DNA of 64,000 nucleotides from Allorhizobium undicola ORS 992 = ATCC 700741 (GTDB lineage Bacteria > Pseudomonadota > Alphaproteobacteria > Rhizobiales > Rhizobiaceae), in assembly GCF_000621665.1 (NCBI RefSeq), contig NZ_JHXQ01000007.1:1-64000 (forward strand). Reading direction: 5' to 3'. Shown in pieces: positions 16,463 to 27,513 of the stretch. Each line of letters starts with the position of its first letter. Position 1 is the stretch's first letter. The notes beneath the pieces are model-generated. The model saw only the letters and a program-made list of their open reading frames with translations, did not search any database and had not been told where the DNA came from. The translations under genes were made by a program, and so were the position numbers.

Positions 16463-17619
16463 CAGCGACGCTCTCCCATGCCCAGTGGCGTTGCCGGTGT
16501 GCTTTGCGGAACGCGGCCATAAATGTGCGGCAGGGAGCAGGTCTTGAGCTGCGGCAGAACGCGCCTGCCGAAATGCTCCGCCTCGTCGAGATGCGGATAG
16601 CCTGAGAGAATAAAGGCCCGGATGCCCATTTTTCGATATGCCTCCAATTCGGAAAGTACCTGATCCGTCGAGCCGACGATTGCCGCCCCGCAGCCCGACC
16701 GCGCCCGGCCGATGCCGGTCCACAAATGCGGCTCGACATAGCCGTACTGGTCTGCCAGTTCGCGGGTGCGGGCCTGATGATGTACGCCGAGCGAGATGCT
16801 GTCATGGGCGCGGTCGCGGATAAGCCGTCCGTATTCGTCATCCAGCCGGGAGACGAGATGGTCGGCATAGTCGCGGGCCTCTTTTTCCGTATCGCGTACG
16901 ATGACATGCACACGCAGCCCATAATCCAGCGTGCGGCCATGGGCTTCAGCCCGCGCATGGACGGCGCGCATCCGCTCGGCCAGTTGCTCCTTGGGTTCGG
17001 GCCACATGAGATAGACATCGCATTGCGCGCCGCAAAGCTCCAGCGCGTCGGGGGAATAGCCGCCGAAATAAAGCAGCGGGCCGCCATTTTGCTGATAGGG
17101 CCGGGCGGGCTCGGTGGAAACCCCCTTGAAGCTGTAGATCGTCCCTTCGAAATCAATGGATTCGCGGGTCCATGCCTGCCGCAGGATTTCCACCACTTCG
17201 TGGCTGCGCCGATAGCGATAGCCGCTATCGGCAACCTCGCCCGGAAAATCCGAGCTGATGACATTGAGCGTCAGGCGGCCTTGCAGCATGTGATCCAGCG
17301 TGGCGATGGTGCGCGCCAGCATGATGGGCTGCATTTCGCCGCAGCGAATGGCGGCGAGAAAATTGATATTGCCGGCAAGCTGCGATGCAGCGGCAACAAA
17401 TGTTAGTGTATCCTGACCGACTTGATAGGAAGACGGGCATAGAATATTGCGAAAGCCGAGGGCATCGGCTTTTTTGACAATGTCGGCGCAATGCTGAAAA
17501 CTGGAACGCAGGGCGCCGTCGGGAACGCCGAGGAAGGCATAATCATCAGAGCAGAGCGCGGAAAACCAGGAGACTTCCGCCCCATCCAGATCGGCAGAGG
17601 TAACAGGGACTACAGTCAT
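16462..17619 (-). CDS. smoC: FMN-dependent sulfoquinovose monooxygenase (alkanesulfonate monooxygenase family)
   Basis: A 385-residue bacterial-luciferase-like enzyme of the SsuD group. It would use reduced FMN and oxygen to break the C-S bond of sulfoquinovose, giving 6-oxo-glucose and sulfite. Family stretches include DHMLQGRLTLNVISSDFPGE, the start of the insertion loop VGSTDQVLSELEAYRKMGI, and the C-terminal region SGYPHLDEAEHFGRRVLPQL. The start has GAGGAG nine bases upstream. First gene of smoCBA, divergent from smoD with 191 bases between. An SsuD acting on other sulfonates would look similar, but the neighbours make sulfoquinovose the strong choice. Confidence 0.88.
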   Translation of the reverse strand: MTVVPVTSADLDGAEVSWFSALCSDDYAFLGVPDGALRSSFQHCADIVKKADALGFRNILCPSSYQVGQDTLTFVAAASQLAGNINFLAAIRCGEMQPIMLARTIATLDHMLQGRLTLNVISSDFPGEVADSGYRYRRSHEVVEILRQAWTRESIDFEGTIYSFKGVSTEPARPYQQNGGPLLYFGGYSPDALELCGAQCDVYLMWPEPKEQLAERMRAVHARAEAHGRTLDYGLRVHVIVRDTEKEARDYADHLVSRLDDEYGRLIRDRAHDSISLGVHHQARTRELADQYGYVEPHLWTGIGRARSGCGAAIVGSTDQVLSELEAYRKMGIRAFILSGYPHLDEAEHFGRRVLPQLKTCSLPHIYGRVPQSTPATPLGMGERR

Positions 17620-17810
17620 GCGGATGTTCTCCTCGCGATTGGCCCTTCAGGCAGGAAAGCTGGCGGGCCATGTTTGGCGGCTTCTTGTGGCCGTCCTGGG
17701 GTTTGCCGTTCTTGAACGCTGCCATTCGTTTCAAATGCTGCTAACATAATTGCGTAACATCAATAACGGCGTAGATCAATAATATAACAATTTCTCTTTG
17801 GTAAGGGTTC

Positions 17811-18515
17811 ATGAAGCAGGCGCGTGGCAGTCTTCCGCTTTATCTTCAACTCGTTGAGCTTCTGGTTCGCGACATTGCCGCCGGGCGCTTGCAGGATGGT
17901 GAAAAACTGCCGCCCGAGCGCGACATGGCCAACGATCTGGGCGTGGCGGTTGGCACCTTGCGCAAGGCGCTTGCCGAGCTCGACATACGCGGATTATTGC
18001 AGCGGATCCAGGGGTCGGGCAATTATATCCGCGCCCAGGCCAGCCCCCGAAGCGTCTATTCGCTTTTCCGTCTGGAGTTGCTGGAAGGGGGCGGGCTGCC
18101 CACGGCACAGGTTCTGGGCGTGGAACGGTTGCGCAAGCCGGACGACCTGCCCAGATTCGGTGCCGGCGACTTTGCCCATCGCATTCGCCGTCTGCGGTTT
18201 CTCTCCGGCAAAGCGGCCGCGATGGAGGAAATCTGGCTGGATGCGGGGTTGGCGCCCGACCTTGTTGCCGAGGATCTGTCTGAATCCCTCTATCTTTTCT
18301 ATCGTATGCGGCTTGGCCTGTGGATCGAAAAGGCCGAGGATGTCATCGGCCAAAGCCCGGTTCCGGATTGGCGGCCGGCGGGTTTTGGCCCCCCTTGTGC
18401 AGCGCCCCTGCCGCATATCGTGCGGCGCAGTTTCGCGCAGGACGGCTCCGTCCCTGAAGTCTCGCAGACCTGGTACGATCCGCAAATTGCCCGCTATGTG
18501 TCGCGCCTGCGCTGA
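17811..18515 (+). CDS. smoD: GntR-family regulator (HutC/UTRA subfamily) of the smo cluster
   Basis: A 234-residue regulator: winged HTH at about 5-75 (LPPERDMANDLGVAVGTLRKAL) and a C-terminal UTRA ligand-binding domain, whose members sense sugars, sugar phosphates or amino acids. It stands between the divergent smoCBA and smoEFGHI arms. A perfect 18-base palindrome lies 36 bases after its stop, before smoE, and is the best operator candidate. Its likely effector is sulfoquinovose, its glyceride or a pathway intermediate; this is inference. The AAGGG before the ATG is rather close (3 bases). Confidence 0.85.
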   Translation: MKQARGSLPLYLQLVELLVRDIAAGRLQDGEKLPPERDMANDLGVAVGTLRKALAELDIRGLLQRIQGSGNYIRAQASPRSVYSLFRLELLEGGGLPTAQVLGVERLRKPDDLPRFGAGDFAHRIRRLRFLSGKAAAMEEIWLDAGLAPDLVAEDLSESLYLFYRMRLGLWIEKAEDVIGQSPVPDWRPAGFGPPCAAPLPHIVRRSFAQDGSVPEVSQTWYDPQIARYVSRLR

Positions 18516-18550
18516 CGAAACGCAATTTCTCTAAACTCTCCCGATTTAGT

Positions 18551-18568
18551 AGGATTTTGCAAAATCCT
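18551..18568. promoter_or_regulatory. 18-base perfect palindrome, candidate SmoD operator
   Basis: AGGATTTTGCAAAATCCT reads the same on both strands and lies between smoD and smoE. No T-run follows, so it is not a normal terminator. I did not find a second copy in the smoC-smoD gap. Confidence 0.5.
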
Positions 18569-18632
18569 GCTTTCAGGCAAATTGATGCAATATTGATTTC
18601 TGCTAAAACCCTCGTAAGATTGCTCGACCAAA

Positions 18633-18676
18633 GCATTTTCAGGAAAAGTGGAAACCGGTTTTCCGCGTGAAAATGC
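18633..18676. repeat. Dispersed palindromic repeat
   Basis: GCATTTTC ... GAAAATGC arms around AGGAAAAGTG / CGGTTTTCC, the widespread Rhizobiales intergenic palindrome. It lies between smoD and smoE; the rest of the 322-base gap holds no gene. Confidence 0.75.
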
Positions 18677-18837
18677 GAAAGAACAGACAGTGGGAGGCCC
18701 GCCGCATATCGCTGCAAGCAGCTGTCCGTATCTCCGAATGGTCGCTGGACATTCGGGGCGCGGGATGCCTTTTCGCGGGATGCGGATGTTGCGGCAAATC
18801 AGAAAAACGCAAGGCGAAGCCGTGCTTGGAGCAGGAT

Positions 18838-21379
<2,542 letters not shown>

Positions 21380-21381
21380 TA

Positions 21382-21477
21382 GAGCATAATCCGACCGGAG
21401 TGAAACGAGGATCGACAAGATTATCGTTCAAAAAGAAAAGGTTAGAGCGTCGATCTGATTCAGTCGGATCGACGCTC
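21382..21477. repeat. Dispersed repeat plus 11-base stem-loop between smoF and smoG
   Basis: The part 21382-21430 (GAGCATAATCCGACCG ... GATTATCGTTC) is near-identical to 43050-43095. It is followed by a perfect hairpin, GAGCGTCGATC (21445-21455) and GATCGACGCTC (21467-21477). The 282-base gap 21380-21661 holds no other gene; the hairpin may limit transcription past the binding-protein gene. Confidence 0.75.
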
Positions 21478-21661
21478 CAAGGGTGACAATGCGGAAGGCA
21501 GGTCTTGCCGCCCACCGTACCCTCTTTTCTATTTCCAGCCTCCTTTGTGCTTTTGATGGCACCCGCAAAGGAGGTTGCAGAGCGAAAAATTGGAAACCGA
21601 ATTTTCATTCTGAAGCATGTAAAAACAGTCAGTTAGATGGTTTTGCCGTTCCCTTGAAACG

Positions 21662-22621
21662 ATGAAATGCTCTAAAGGCCAACCCGATGTGACGCCCTTG
21701 AACACGACAGTTCCACCGCGCCAGAAAAGCCGCTCGCCACTGGCAAAAATCCTCGATCCCGGCGAAACCGCGCTTGCCACTCTGCTGCTTGCGCCGGGAG
21801 CCCTGCTGCTTTTGCTGGTCATTGTCTATCCCGTCGGGCGGCTCATCCTTACCAGCTTCTTCAACCTGTCGCTGACCTCGGGCCTGCCTGCCGAATTTGT
21901 GGGGCTGGACAATTACCGGCTGATGGCCAGCGACCCGGTTTTCTGGGAGACGAGCTGGAATACGCTGCTGATCACGCTGATTACCGTGCCGGGAGCGCTG
22001 CTCGTGGGGCTCGCGCTCGCACTTCTGGCCAATCTGCCCTTCAAATATCGCTGGCCGGTGCGTCTTTCGCTGCTCATTCCATGGGCTTTGCCGCTTTCCT
22101 TCGTGGGGCTGATTTTCGCGTGGTTTTTCCATTCGGAATATGGGATCGTCAACGATGTGCTGGCGCGTTTCGGCGTACACGGCATAATCTGGTTTAATTC
22201 TCCGGATCTGGCCTTTGCGGCCATCTGTCTGGCCATTATCTGGAAAACCTCCTCCTTCATGGCGCTGATGATCCTGGCCGGTCTGCAAACCATTCCCCGC
22301 TCGCTTTATGAGGCCGCCGATGTGGATGGCGCAGGCCCGTTGCGGCAGTTTTTCGAGATCACCCTGCCGCTTCTGAAGCCGGCAATCGTTGTGGCTCTGA
22401 TCTTCCGCACCATCACGGCCTTGCAGACCTTCGACATTCCCTATCTGATGACGGGTGGCGGCCCCGGCACATCCACGGCAACGCTGGCCATGTATATTCA
22501 CCAGAATACCGTGTCTTTCCTCGATCTGGGTTATGGTTCGGCTCTTGCGGTGGTGATGTTTGTCTTCTCCATGGCGGTCACGGCGGTTTATCTGCGCATC
22601 ATCCGCGCAAGGGGGAAGTGA
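21662..22621 (+). CDS. smoG: Sugar ABC transporter permease 1 of the smo system
   Basis: A 319-residue CUT1 permease with six predicted membrane helices and the EAA loop YEAADVDGAGPLRQFFEITLPLLKPA; the family motif TGGGPGTST follows. It forms the membrane channel with SmoH and is driven by SmoE. Two starts are possible: ATG 21662 without a clear ribosome site, or GTG 21689 with AAGG upstream. Its stop overlaps the smoH ATG by one base. Confidence 0.88.
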   Translation: MKCSKGQPDVTPLNTTVPPRQKSRSPLAKILDPGETALATLLLAPGALLLLLVIVYPVGRLILTSFFNLSLTSGLPAEFVGLDNYRLMASDPVFWETSWNTLLITLITVPGALLVGLALALLANLPFKYRWPVRLSLLIPWALPLSFVGLIFAWFFHSEYGIVNDVLARFGVHGIIWFNSPDLAFAAICLAIIWKTSSFMALMILAGLQTIPRSLYEAADVDGAGPLRQFFEITLPLLKPAIVVALIFRTITALQTFDIPYLMTGGGPGTSTATLAMYIHQNTVSFLDLGYGSALAVVMFVFSMAVTAVYLRIIRARGK

Positions 22622-23460
22622 TGGGGCGCGACAACACGATTCTTTCGGGAAAGCCTCTGCGTTTCATTGCCTCCGGGGTGCTGCTGGTGAACGGACTTTT
22701 TCCGGCGTTGTGGATTCTTTTCACCTCGCTCAAGTCCGAGGCCGAACTGACGGTAAGGCCTATTACCTGGTTTCCGCACGCCCCGACGGCTGGCAATTAT
22801 CTGCGGGCCTTTTCCGATCAGCCTTTGCATCTTTTCCTGTTCAACAGCTTCATGGTGGCGCTGATCTCCACGCTGTTGACACTTTTCGTCTCGGTGCTGG
22901 CAGCCTATGCGCTGGCGCGGCTCGATCTTCGGTTTCGCGGTCTCATTCTCGGCGCGATCATTGCCGTTTCCACTTTTCCGCTGGTGACGCTTCTGGTGCC
23001 GCTTTTCGAGGTGATGCGCACGCTCAACCTGCTCAACAGCTGGACGGCGCTGATCCTGCCCTATGCGGTGCTGTCATTGCCTGTCTGCACGCTGATGCTG
23101 GTTTCCTTTTTCGAGGGTATTCCTCGTGATCTCGAAAATGCAGCCATGATCGATGGCTGCACGCGGCTGGGGGCGCTGTTCCGGGTTGTCGTGCCGCTTT
23201 CAGCACCCGGCGTGTTCACGGCGGGCATTCTTGCTTTCGTCAACGCATGGGATGAATTTCTGCTGGCGCTTTCCTTCAATTCCAACCCGGCCCTTCGCAC
23301 CCTGCCGGTCGGCATCCAGCTTTATCAGGGAGAGTTTTCCTTTCCCTGGCCGGTTATATCGGCAGCGCTGGTGGTGGGCATCGTGCCTGTGGCCATTCTC
23401 ATCGTGATCTTCCAGGAGCGCGTCGTCTCCGGCCTGACCACGGGCGCGATCAAGGGATAA
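22621..23460 (+). CDS. smoH: Sugar ABC transporter permease 2 of the smo system
   Basis: A 279-residue CUT1 permease of the MalG type with six membrane helices. The EAA loop is seen in PRDLENAAMIDGCTRLGALFRVVVPLSAPG, and NAWDEFLLAL follows. ATG overlaps the smoG stop (TGATG), showing translational coupling. AAGGGGGAAG lies just before the start. It is the second half of the transport channel for sulfoquinovosyl glycerol. Confidence 0.9.
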   Translation: MGRDNTILSGKPLRFIASGVLLVNGLFPALWILFTSLKSEAELTVRPITWFPHAPTAGNYLRAFSDQPLHLFLFNSFMVALISTLLTLFVSVLAAYALARLDLRFRGLILGAIIAVSTFPLVTLLVPLFEVMRTLNLLNSWTALILPYAVLSLPVCTLMLVSFFEGIPRDLENAAMIDGCTRLGALFRVVVPLSAPGVFTAGILAFVNAWDEFLLALSFNSNPALRTLPVGIQLYQGEFSFPWPVISAALVVGIVPVAILIVIFQERVVSGLTTGAIKG

Positions 23461-23467
23461 GACTTTC

Positions 23468-25480
23468 ATGACATTGACGCTCACGCCACTTTCAAACGGC
23501 TTCTCGCTGGCTATGAATGGCCTCACGCTCCTGTCGCACACGCCGGAAAGCCCCGCTCTTTATCTGGGGTGCGGACGGGAGCGGATGGACATGTATCGCG
23601 GCAATTTCGACATCGAGGACTATCTGGAAGAGCGGGTGCCTTTGTCTCGTGCTGAGGTGAAGGGGGACGAGGTTCATCTTTCCTTTGCGGCCGGGCAGGC
23701 CCCCGCGCTGATCCTCACCGCAGAGGTGGGACGGCTGCTGTTGCGCGCGCAAGACAGCAGGTTCAATCGCTTCTGGCTGCGGGTCCGGGCTGAGGCGGGC
23801 GAATATGTCTATGGCGGCGGCGAACAGATGTCCTATTTCGACATGCGCGGGCGCCGCTTTCCGCTGTGGACGTCGGAGCCCGGCGTTGGCCGCGACAAAA
23901 CCACGGAGATCACGCTTCGCGCCGATCTGAGCGGCAAGGCGGGGGGTGATTACTATCACACCAACTATCCCCAACCCACCTATGTGTCCTCGCGGCGCTA
24001 TGCCCTGCATGTGGACACGACCGCCTATTCCGTCTTCGATTTTCGCAATGAAGGCTTTCACGAAATCGAGGTCTGGGCGGTGCCGCAGGCGATCGAAGTC
24101 TTTGCCGAGGCAAGCTTTGCCGCGCTGGTCGGCCAGCTTTCCCGGCGCTTCGGGCGGCAGCCCATGTTGCCGGACTGGGCGCTGGACGGAGCGATTATCG
24201 GGCTGAAGGACGGCGAAAACTCGCTTCTGCGGCTTCAAACCATTCTTGCTGCGGGCGTAAAGGTTTGCGGATTGTGGTGCGAGGATTGGGTGGGACTGCG
24301 CCATACCTCATTCGGTGCGCGGCTCTTCTGGGACTGGCAGGCCAATGAAGCCCGCTACCCCAATCTTCGCGACACGATTGCCCGCCTGCGGGAAAAGGGC
24401 ATCCGCTTTCTGGGCTATGTCAATCCCTATCTGTGCGAGGACGGGCGCCTGTTCCAGGAAGCGGCGGCTGCGGGCTTTCTGGCGCTGGATGACACGGGCG
24501 GCGTGGCCTTGGTGGATTTTGGCGAATTCGAATGCGGCGTGGTGGATTTCACCAATCCCGGCGCGTCAAGCTGGTTTGCCGAGCGGGTGATCGGCCAGAA
24601 TATGCTGGATTACGGTCTTTGCGGCTGGATGGCGGATTTTGGCGAGTATCTGCCGATAGATGTGCATCTTGCAAATGGCGTGGATGCCAGGCTGATGCAC
24701 AATGCCTGGCCGACAATCTGGGCCGAGGTCAATGCGCGTGCCATTGCCAGCCGGGATATGACCGGCGAGGCGCTGTTTTTCATGCGCGCCGGCTTTACCG
24801 GCGTTCAGGCCCATTGCCCGCTTCTTTGGGCGGGCGATCAGTCCGTGGACTTCACCCGCCATGACGGGCTGGTGACAGTGATCTGCGGCGCTTTATCGTC
24901 AGGCTTGCTTGGAAACGCCTATCACCATTCCGATATTGGCGGATATACAAGTCTTTTCGGCAATGTCCGTACCGGCGAATTGATGATGCGCTGGGCCGAG
25001 ATGGCGGCCTTTACGCCGGTCATGCGCACGCATGAGGGAAATCGGCCAAAGGAAAATCTCCAGATCGATCAGGATGCGGAGGTTCTGGCGCATTTTGCCC
25101 GGATGACCCGCCTGCACGGGCTGCTCAAGCCCTATTTCAAGGCTCTGTGCCTTGAGGCCAGCCAGGCTGGCCTGCCGCTGCAAAGGCCGCTTTTCCTGCA
25201 TTACGAGACGGATGAAGCCGCTTATTCAATCCAGGATCAGTATCTTCTTGGTGCCGATCTTCTGGTTGCGCCCGTCTGGCAGGCAAATCAAACGCAGCGC
25301 AGTCTTCACCTGCCGGGCCCGGAGCGCTGGGTGCATCTGTGGAGCGGTGACGTGCATGATGGCGGTGGCGAGATCGTGGTGGCCGCACCTGTCGGTCTGC
25401 CGCCGGTTTTCTTCCGGGCCTCCTCGCCCTTCGCGGCGCTGTTCAGGACATTGGCAGAAGATGTACCGCCGCAAGGCTGA
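23468..25480 (+). CDS. smoI: Sulfoquinovosidase (GH31)
   Basis: A 670-residue GH31 enzyme that releases sulfoquinovose from sulfoquinovosyl glycerol. The nucleophile is Asp390 in GWMADFGEYLP and the acid/base Asp457 in WAGDQSVDF. The residues known to bind the sulfonate in the Agrobacterium enzyme (the KERWY set) are all present: Lys247, Glu272 (LWCEDW), Arg285 and Trp288 (ARLFW), Tyr493 (SDIGGY). They sit two positions later than the published A. tumefaciens numbering as I remember it. GGEQMSYFDMRGRRFPLWTS is also characteristic. It follows smoH by 7 bases. Its 3' end overlaps the convergent exporter gene by 38 bases. Intracellular: no signal peptide. Confidence 0.95.
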   Translation: MTLTLTPLSNGFSLAMNGLTLLSHTPESPALYLGCGRERMDMYRGNFDIEDYLEERVPLSRAEVKGDEVHLSFAAGQAPALILTAEVGRLLLRAQDSRFNRFWLRVRAEAGEYVYGGGEQMSYFDMRGRRFPLWTSEPGVGRDKTTEITLRADLSGKAGGDYYHTNYPQPTYVSSRRYALHVDTTAYSVFDFRNEGFHEIEVWAVPQAIEVFAEASFAALVGQLSRRFGRQPMLPDWALDGAIIGLKDGENSLLRLQTILAAGVKVCGLWCEDWVGLRHTSFGARLFWDWQANEARYPNLRDTIARLREKGIRFLGYVNPYLCEDGRLFQEAAAAGFLALDDTGGVALVDFGEFECGVVDFTNPGASSWFAERVIGQNMLDYGLCGWMADFGEYLPIDVHLANGVDARLMHNAWPTIWAEVNARAIASRDMTGEALFFMRAGFTGVQAHCPLLWAGDQSVDFTRHDGLVTVICGALSSGLLGNAYHHSDIGGYTSLFGNVRTGELMMRWAEMAAFTPVMRTHEGNRPKENLQIDQDAEVLAHFARMTRLHGLLKPYFKALCLEASQAGLPLQRPLFLHYETDEAAYSIQDQYLLGADLLVAPVWQANQTQRSLHLPGPERWVHLWSGDVHDGGGEIVVAAPVGLPPVFFRASSPFAALFRTLAEDVPPQG

Positions 25481-26465
25481 GCCCGGCAAGGGCGATAATC
25501 GAAAGTGCGCCTGCCGCAAGCACCCGCCCGCCTGAGGAGAGGATGGCGCGAAGATTGACCGAAAGGCCAAGCGCGGCCATGGAAATCGTCGTCAAAGCCG
25601 TGGAGCTCTGGTGCAGGGGCTCAAGGACCATGTCGGGCAGAAGGCCGAGCGCGCGGCAGACGATAAGCGCCAGAAAGCCCGTTATGAACCACGGGATGAA
25701 AGGCGTTCCGGATTGTGCGCCTGCCGTTTTTTCCTGTCTTTTATGCATCAAGCCAAGCGTCAGGACGACGGGGCCCAGCATGAGAACGCGCATGAGCTTG
25801 ATGACGGTTCCCATCTGGGCGCTAACCGTGCCGATCGGCAGGGTGGCAGCCAGAACCTGCGGCACGGCGTAGACCGTCATGCCTGCCAGCATCCCGTATT
25901 GCGTCTGGCTGATGGACAAATACGAGAAACTCAAGGGCAGCAGCATGACCACGACGATGCCCAAGGCTGCTGTAAAGGCAATGGAGGCCGTAACCTCTTC
26001 ATGACTGGCATGGACTGCCGGGGCGGCCGCCACGATCGCGGAATTGCCACAGATGGAATTGCCGCAGGCGACCAGCAGGCACAGGCGCGGCGGCAGGCCA
26101 AGAAAGCGCCCGATGCTGTAACTGACGAGAAGCGAAATTGCCACCATGGCCATGACGGCAATGAAAAGCATCATTCCGTTTCCCGACAAAGCCGACAGGC
26201 TGACCGATGCGCCCAGGAGAACGATCGCCAGTTCCAAAAGCCGTTTGGCGGCAAAATTCACCCCCGAGACAAAACGGTCGGAGAGACCGAAGGCGGTGTG
26301 GATGAGCGTGCCAATGATGATGGCAAGCACCAGACCGTCCATGAGGACGCTGCCGAGCAGTCTGCGCTGGAGGGTTTCCAGGAGCAGGGCGATGAGCGTC
26401 ACCGCTGCCGAGAGCAGGATGCCTGGCACGATGGAGCAAGAAAAAAAATTGCGTATTTGGGTCAT
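25443..26465 (-). CDS. yeiH: YeiH-family putative sulfur-oxyanion (sulfate/sulfite) exporter
   Basis: A membrane protein of 340 residues (from ATG 26465) with about ten hydrophobic segments. It carries the family blocks LLGASVSLSALSGNG, CGNSICGNSAIVAAAP and ALGLSVNLRAI. The family (UPF0324, YeiH) is annotated as putative sulfate exporters; direct proof of substrate is limited. It sits tail-to-tail with smoI, overlapping it by 38 bases. SmoC releases sulfite inside the cell, so export of sulfite or sulfate is a natural role here. An upstream in-frame ATG at 26501 exists; neither start has a strong ribosome site. A LysR gene is divergent, as in the enteric yeiE-yeiH pair. Confidence 0.82.
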   Translation of the reverse strand: MTQIRNFFSCSIVPGILLSAAVTLIALLLETLQRRLLGSVLMDGLVLAIIIGTLIHTAFGLSDRFVSGVNFAAKRLLELAIVLLGASVSLSALSGNGMMLFIAVMAMVAISLLVSYSIGRFLGLPPRLCLLVACGNSICGNSAIVAAAPAVHASHEEVTASIAFTAALGIVVVMLLPLSFSYLSISQTQYGMLAGMTVYAVPQVLAATLPIGTVSAQMGTVIKLMRVLMLGPVVLTLGLMHKRQEKTAGAQSGTPFIPWFITGFLALIVCRALGLLPDMVLEPLHQSSTALTTISMAALGLSVNLRAILSSGGRVLAAGALSIIALAGLSLAAVHLLPMS

Positions 26466-26536
26466 GGCGCGAAAATGCCATTGCCAAACATGCAATTCCA
26501 TCGAATAAAAAAACACGTTTCATGCACTTTTTCTGG

Positions 26537-27442
26537 ATGGTTTGCGTGACATTCGAGCAATTGCAGATCTTTGTCGTGGTCGCCGAGCGTCAGCACATCA
26601 CGCAGGCGGCCCAGATCCTGAACCTGACGCCATCGGCGGTAAGCGCCTCGGTGAAAACGCTGGAGGCGCTGCACGGAGTGCAGCTTTTCGAGCGCGTCGG
26701 GCGGCGGATCGAGCTGACACGGGAGGGAGGGCTTTTTTTGAAGGAGGCGCGCGAAACACTGGCGCGCATGAAGGATGCCGAGCGAATGCTGGCCGATCTA
26801 GCCGGTGTGAAGCGGGGACAGGTCGATATTCAGGCCAGCCAGACCATCGGACATTACTGGCTGCCGCCGAGGCTTGTCAGCTTTCAGGCCAGCTATCCGG
26901 GCATCGAGGTTCGCTTCTCGCTGGGCAACAGCCGTGGTGTTGCCGAGGCCGTTCGTAACGGGACGGTCGAAATCGGGTTGATCGAGGGAATGCTGGACGA
27001 TCCGGCCCTCTCCATGCGGCAGGTGGCGACCGATCATCTGATCGTAGTGGCGCCCCTGGGGCGGGTCGCCGCAACCGCCGCAGCCCGTCCGGACGATATG
27101 CTGCGCAATCTGCACTGGATCATGCGGGAAGAGGGCTCCGGCACACGCTCCGAATTCGAAACGGCGCTCAAGGCGTTGGGTGTCGATATTGCCGAGCTGA
27201 AGGTTTTGCTCACCCTGCCATCGAACGAAGCGGTGCTTCGTGCGGCTCTGGCGGCGGGAGCGGCCACCGTGGTGTCGCGGCTGGTAGCAGAACCGATGTT
27301 GGAAAGCGGGCTGCTCGTATCGCTTGATGTGCCGCTGCCGCCGCGCCATTTCATTCTGGTAAGGCATAAGGAACGCCACCTTTCTTCCGCTGCGCGGCGT
27401 TTGATCGCGTATTTCGATGCAGGATCGCGCTTGCCTGCGTGA
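26537..27442 (+). CDS. LysR-family regulator (YeiE-like)
   Basis: A regulator of about 300 residues. The N-terminal HTH covers roughly 5-65 (RQHITQAAQILNLTPSAVSASVKTLE) and the C-terminal LysR substrate-binding domain starts near 90 (GQVDIQASQTIGHYWLPPRL). It is divergent from the YeiH exporter with only about 70 bases between, the usual layout for LysR control of the neighbour. Enteric YeiE, the LysR partner of yeiH, has been linked to sulfite response, which would fit a cell degrading sulfoquinovose. GTG 26546, opening VTFEQLQIF, is an alternative start. No strong ribosome site is visible for either. Confidence 0.82.
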   Translation: MVCVTFEQLQIFVVVAERQHITQAAQILNLTPSAVSASVKTLEALHGVQLFERVGRRIELTREGGLFLKEARETLARMKDAERMLADLAGVKRGQVDIQASQTIGHYWLPPRLVSFQASYPGIEVRFSLGNSRGVAEAVRNGTVEIGLIEGMLDDPALSMRQVATDHLIVVAPLGRVAATAAARPDDMLRNLHWIMREEGSGTRSEFETALKALGVDIAELKVLLTLPSNEAVLRAALAAGAATVVSRLVAEPMLESGLLVSLDVPLPPRHFILVRHKERHLSSAARRLIAYFDAGSRLPA

Positions 27443-27448
27443 GCCGGG

Positions 27449-27496
27449 TTGACAGGCGCGCCTCCCGGCTTTTAATAATTCGTCAAATTGCCGAAC
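27449..27496 (+). promoter_or_regulatory. Promoter with ROK-type operator (site 1 of 4)
   Basis: TTGACA (27449-27454), about 17 bases, then TTAATAAT as -10. The inverted motif ATTCG-N9-CGAAC (27478-27496) overlaps the start-site region, a good position for repression. The motif recurs at 32319, 32412 and 37205. Confidence 0.7.
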
Positions 27497-27513
27497 AAAT
27501 ATCAAGGTGGATC

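Noticed and set aside
27439..27513. Longer N-terminus of the ROK kinase
   Set aside because: This segment holds a promoter and a ROK-type operator, and the GTG at 27514 has a ribosome site; the ROK domain begins later.
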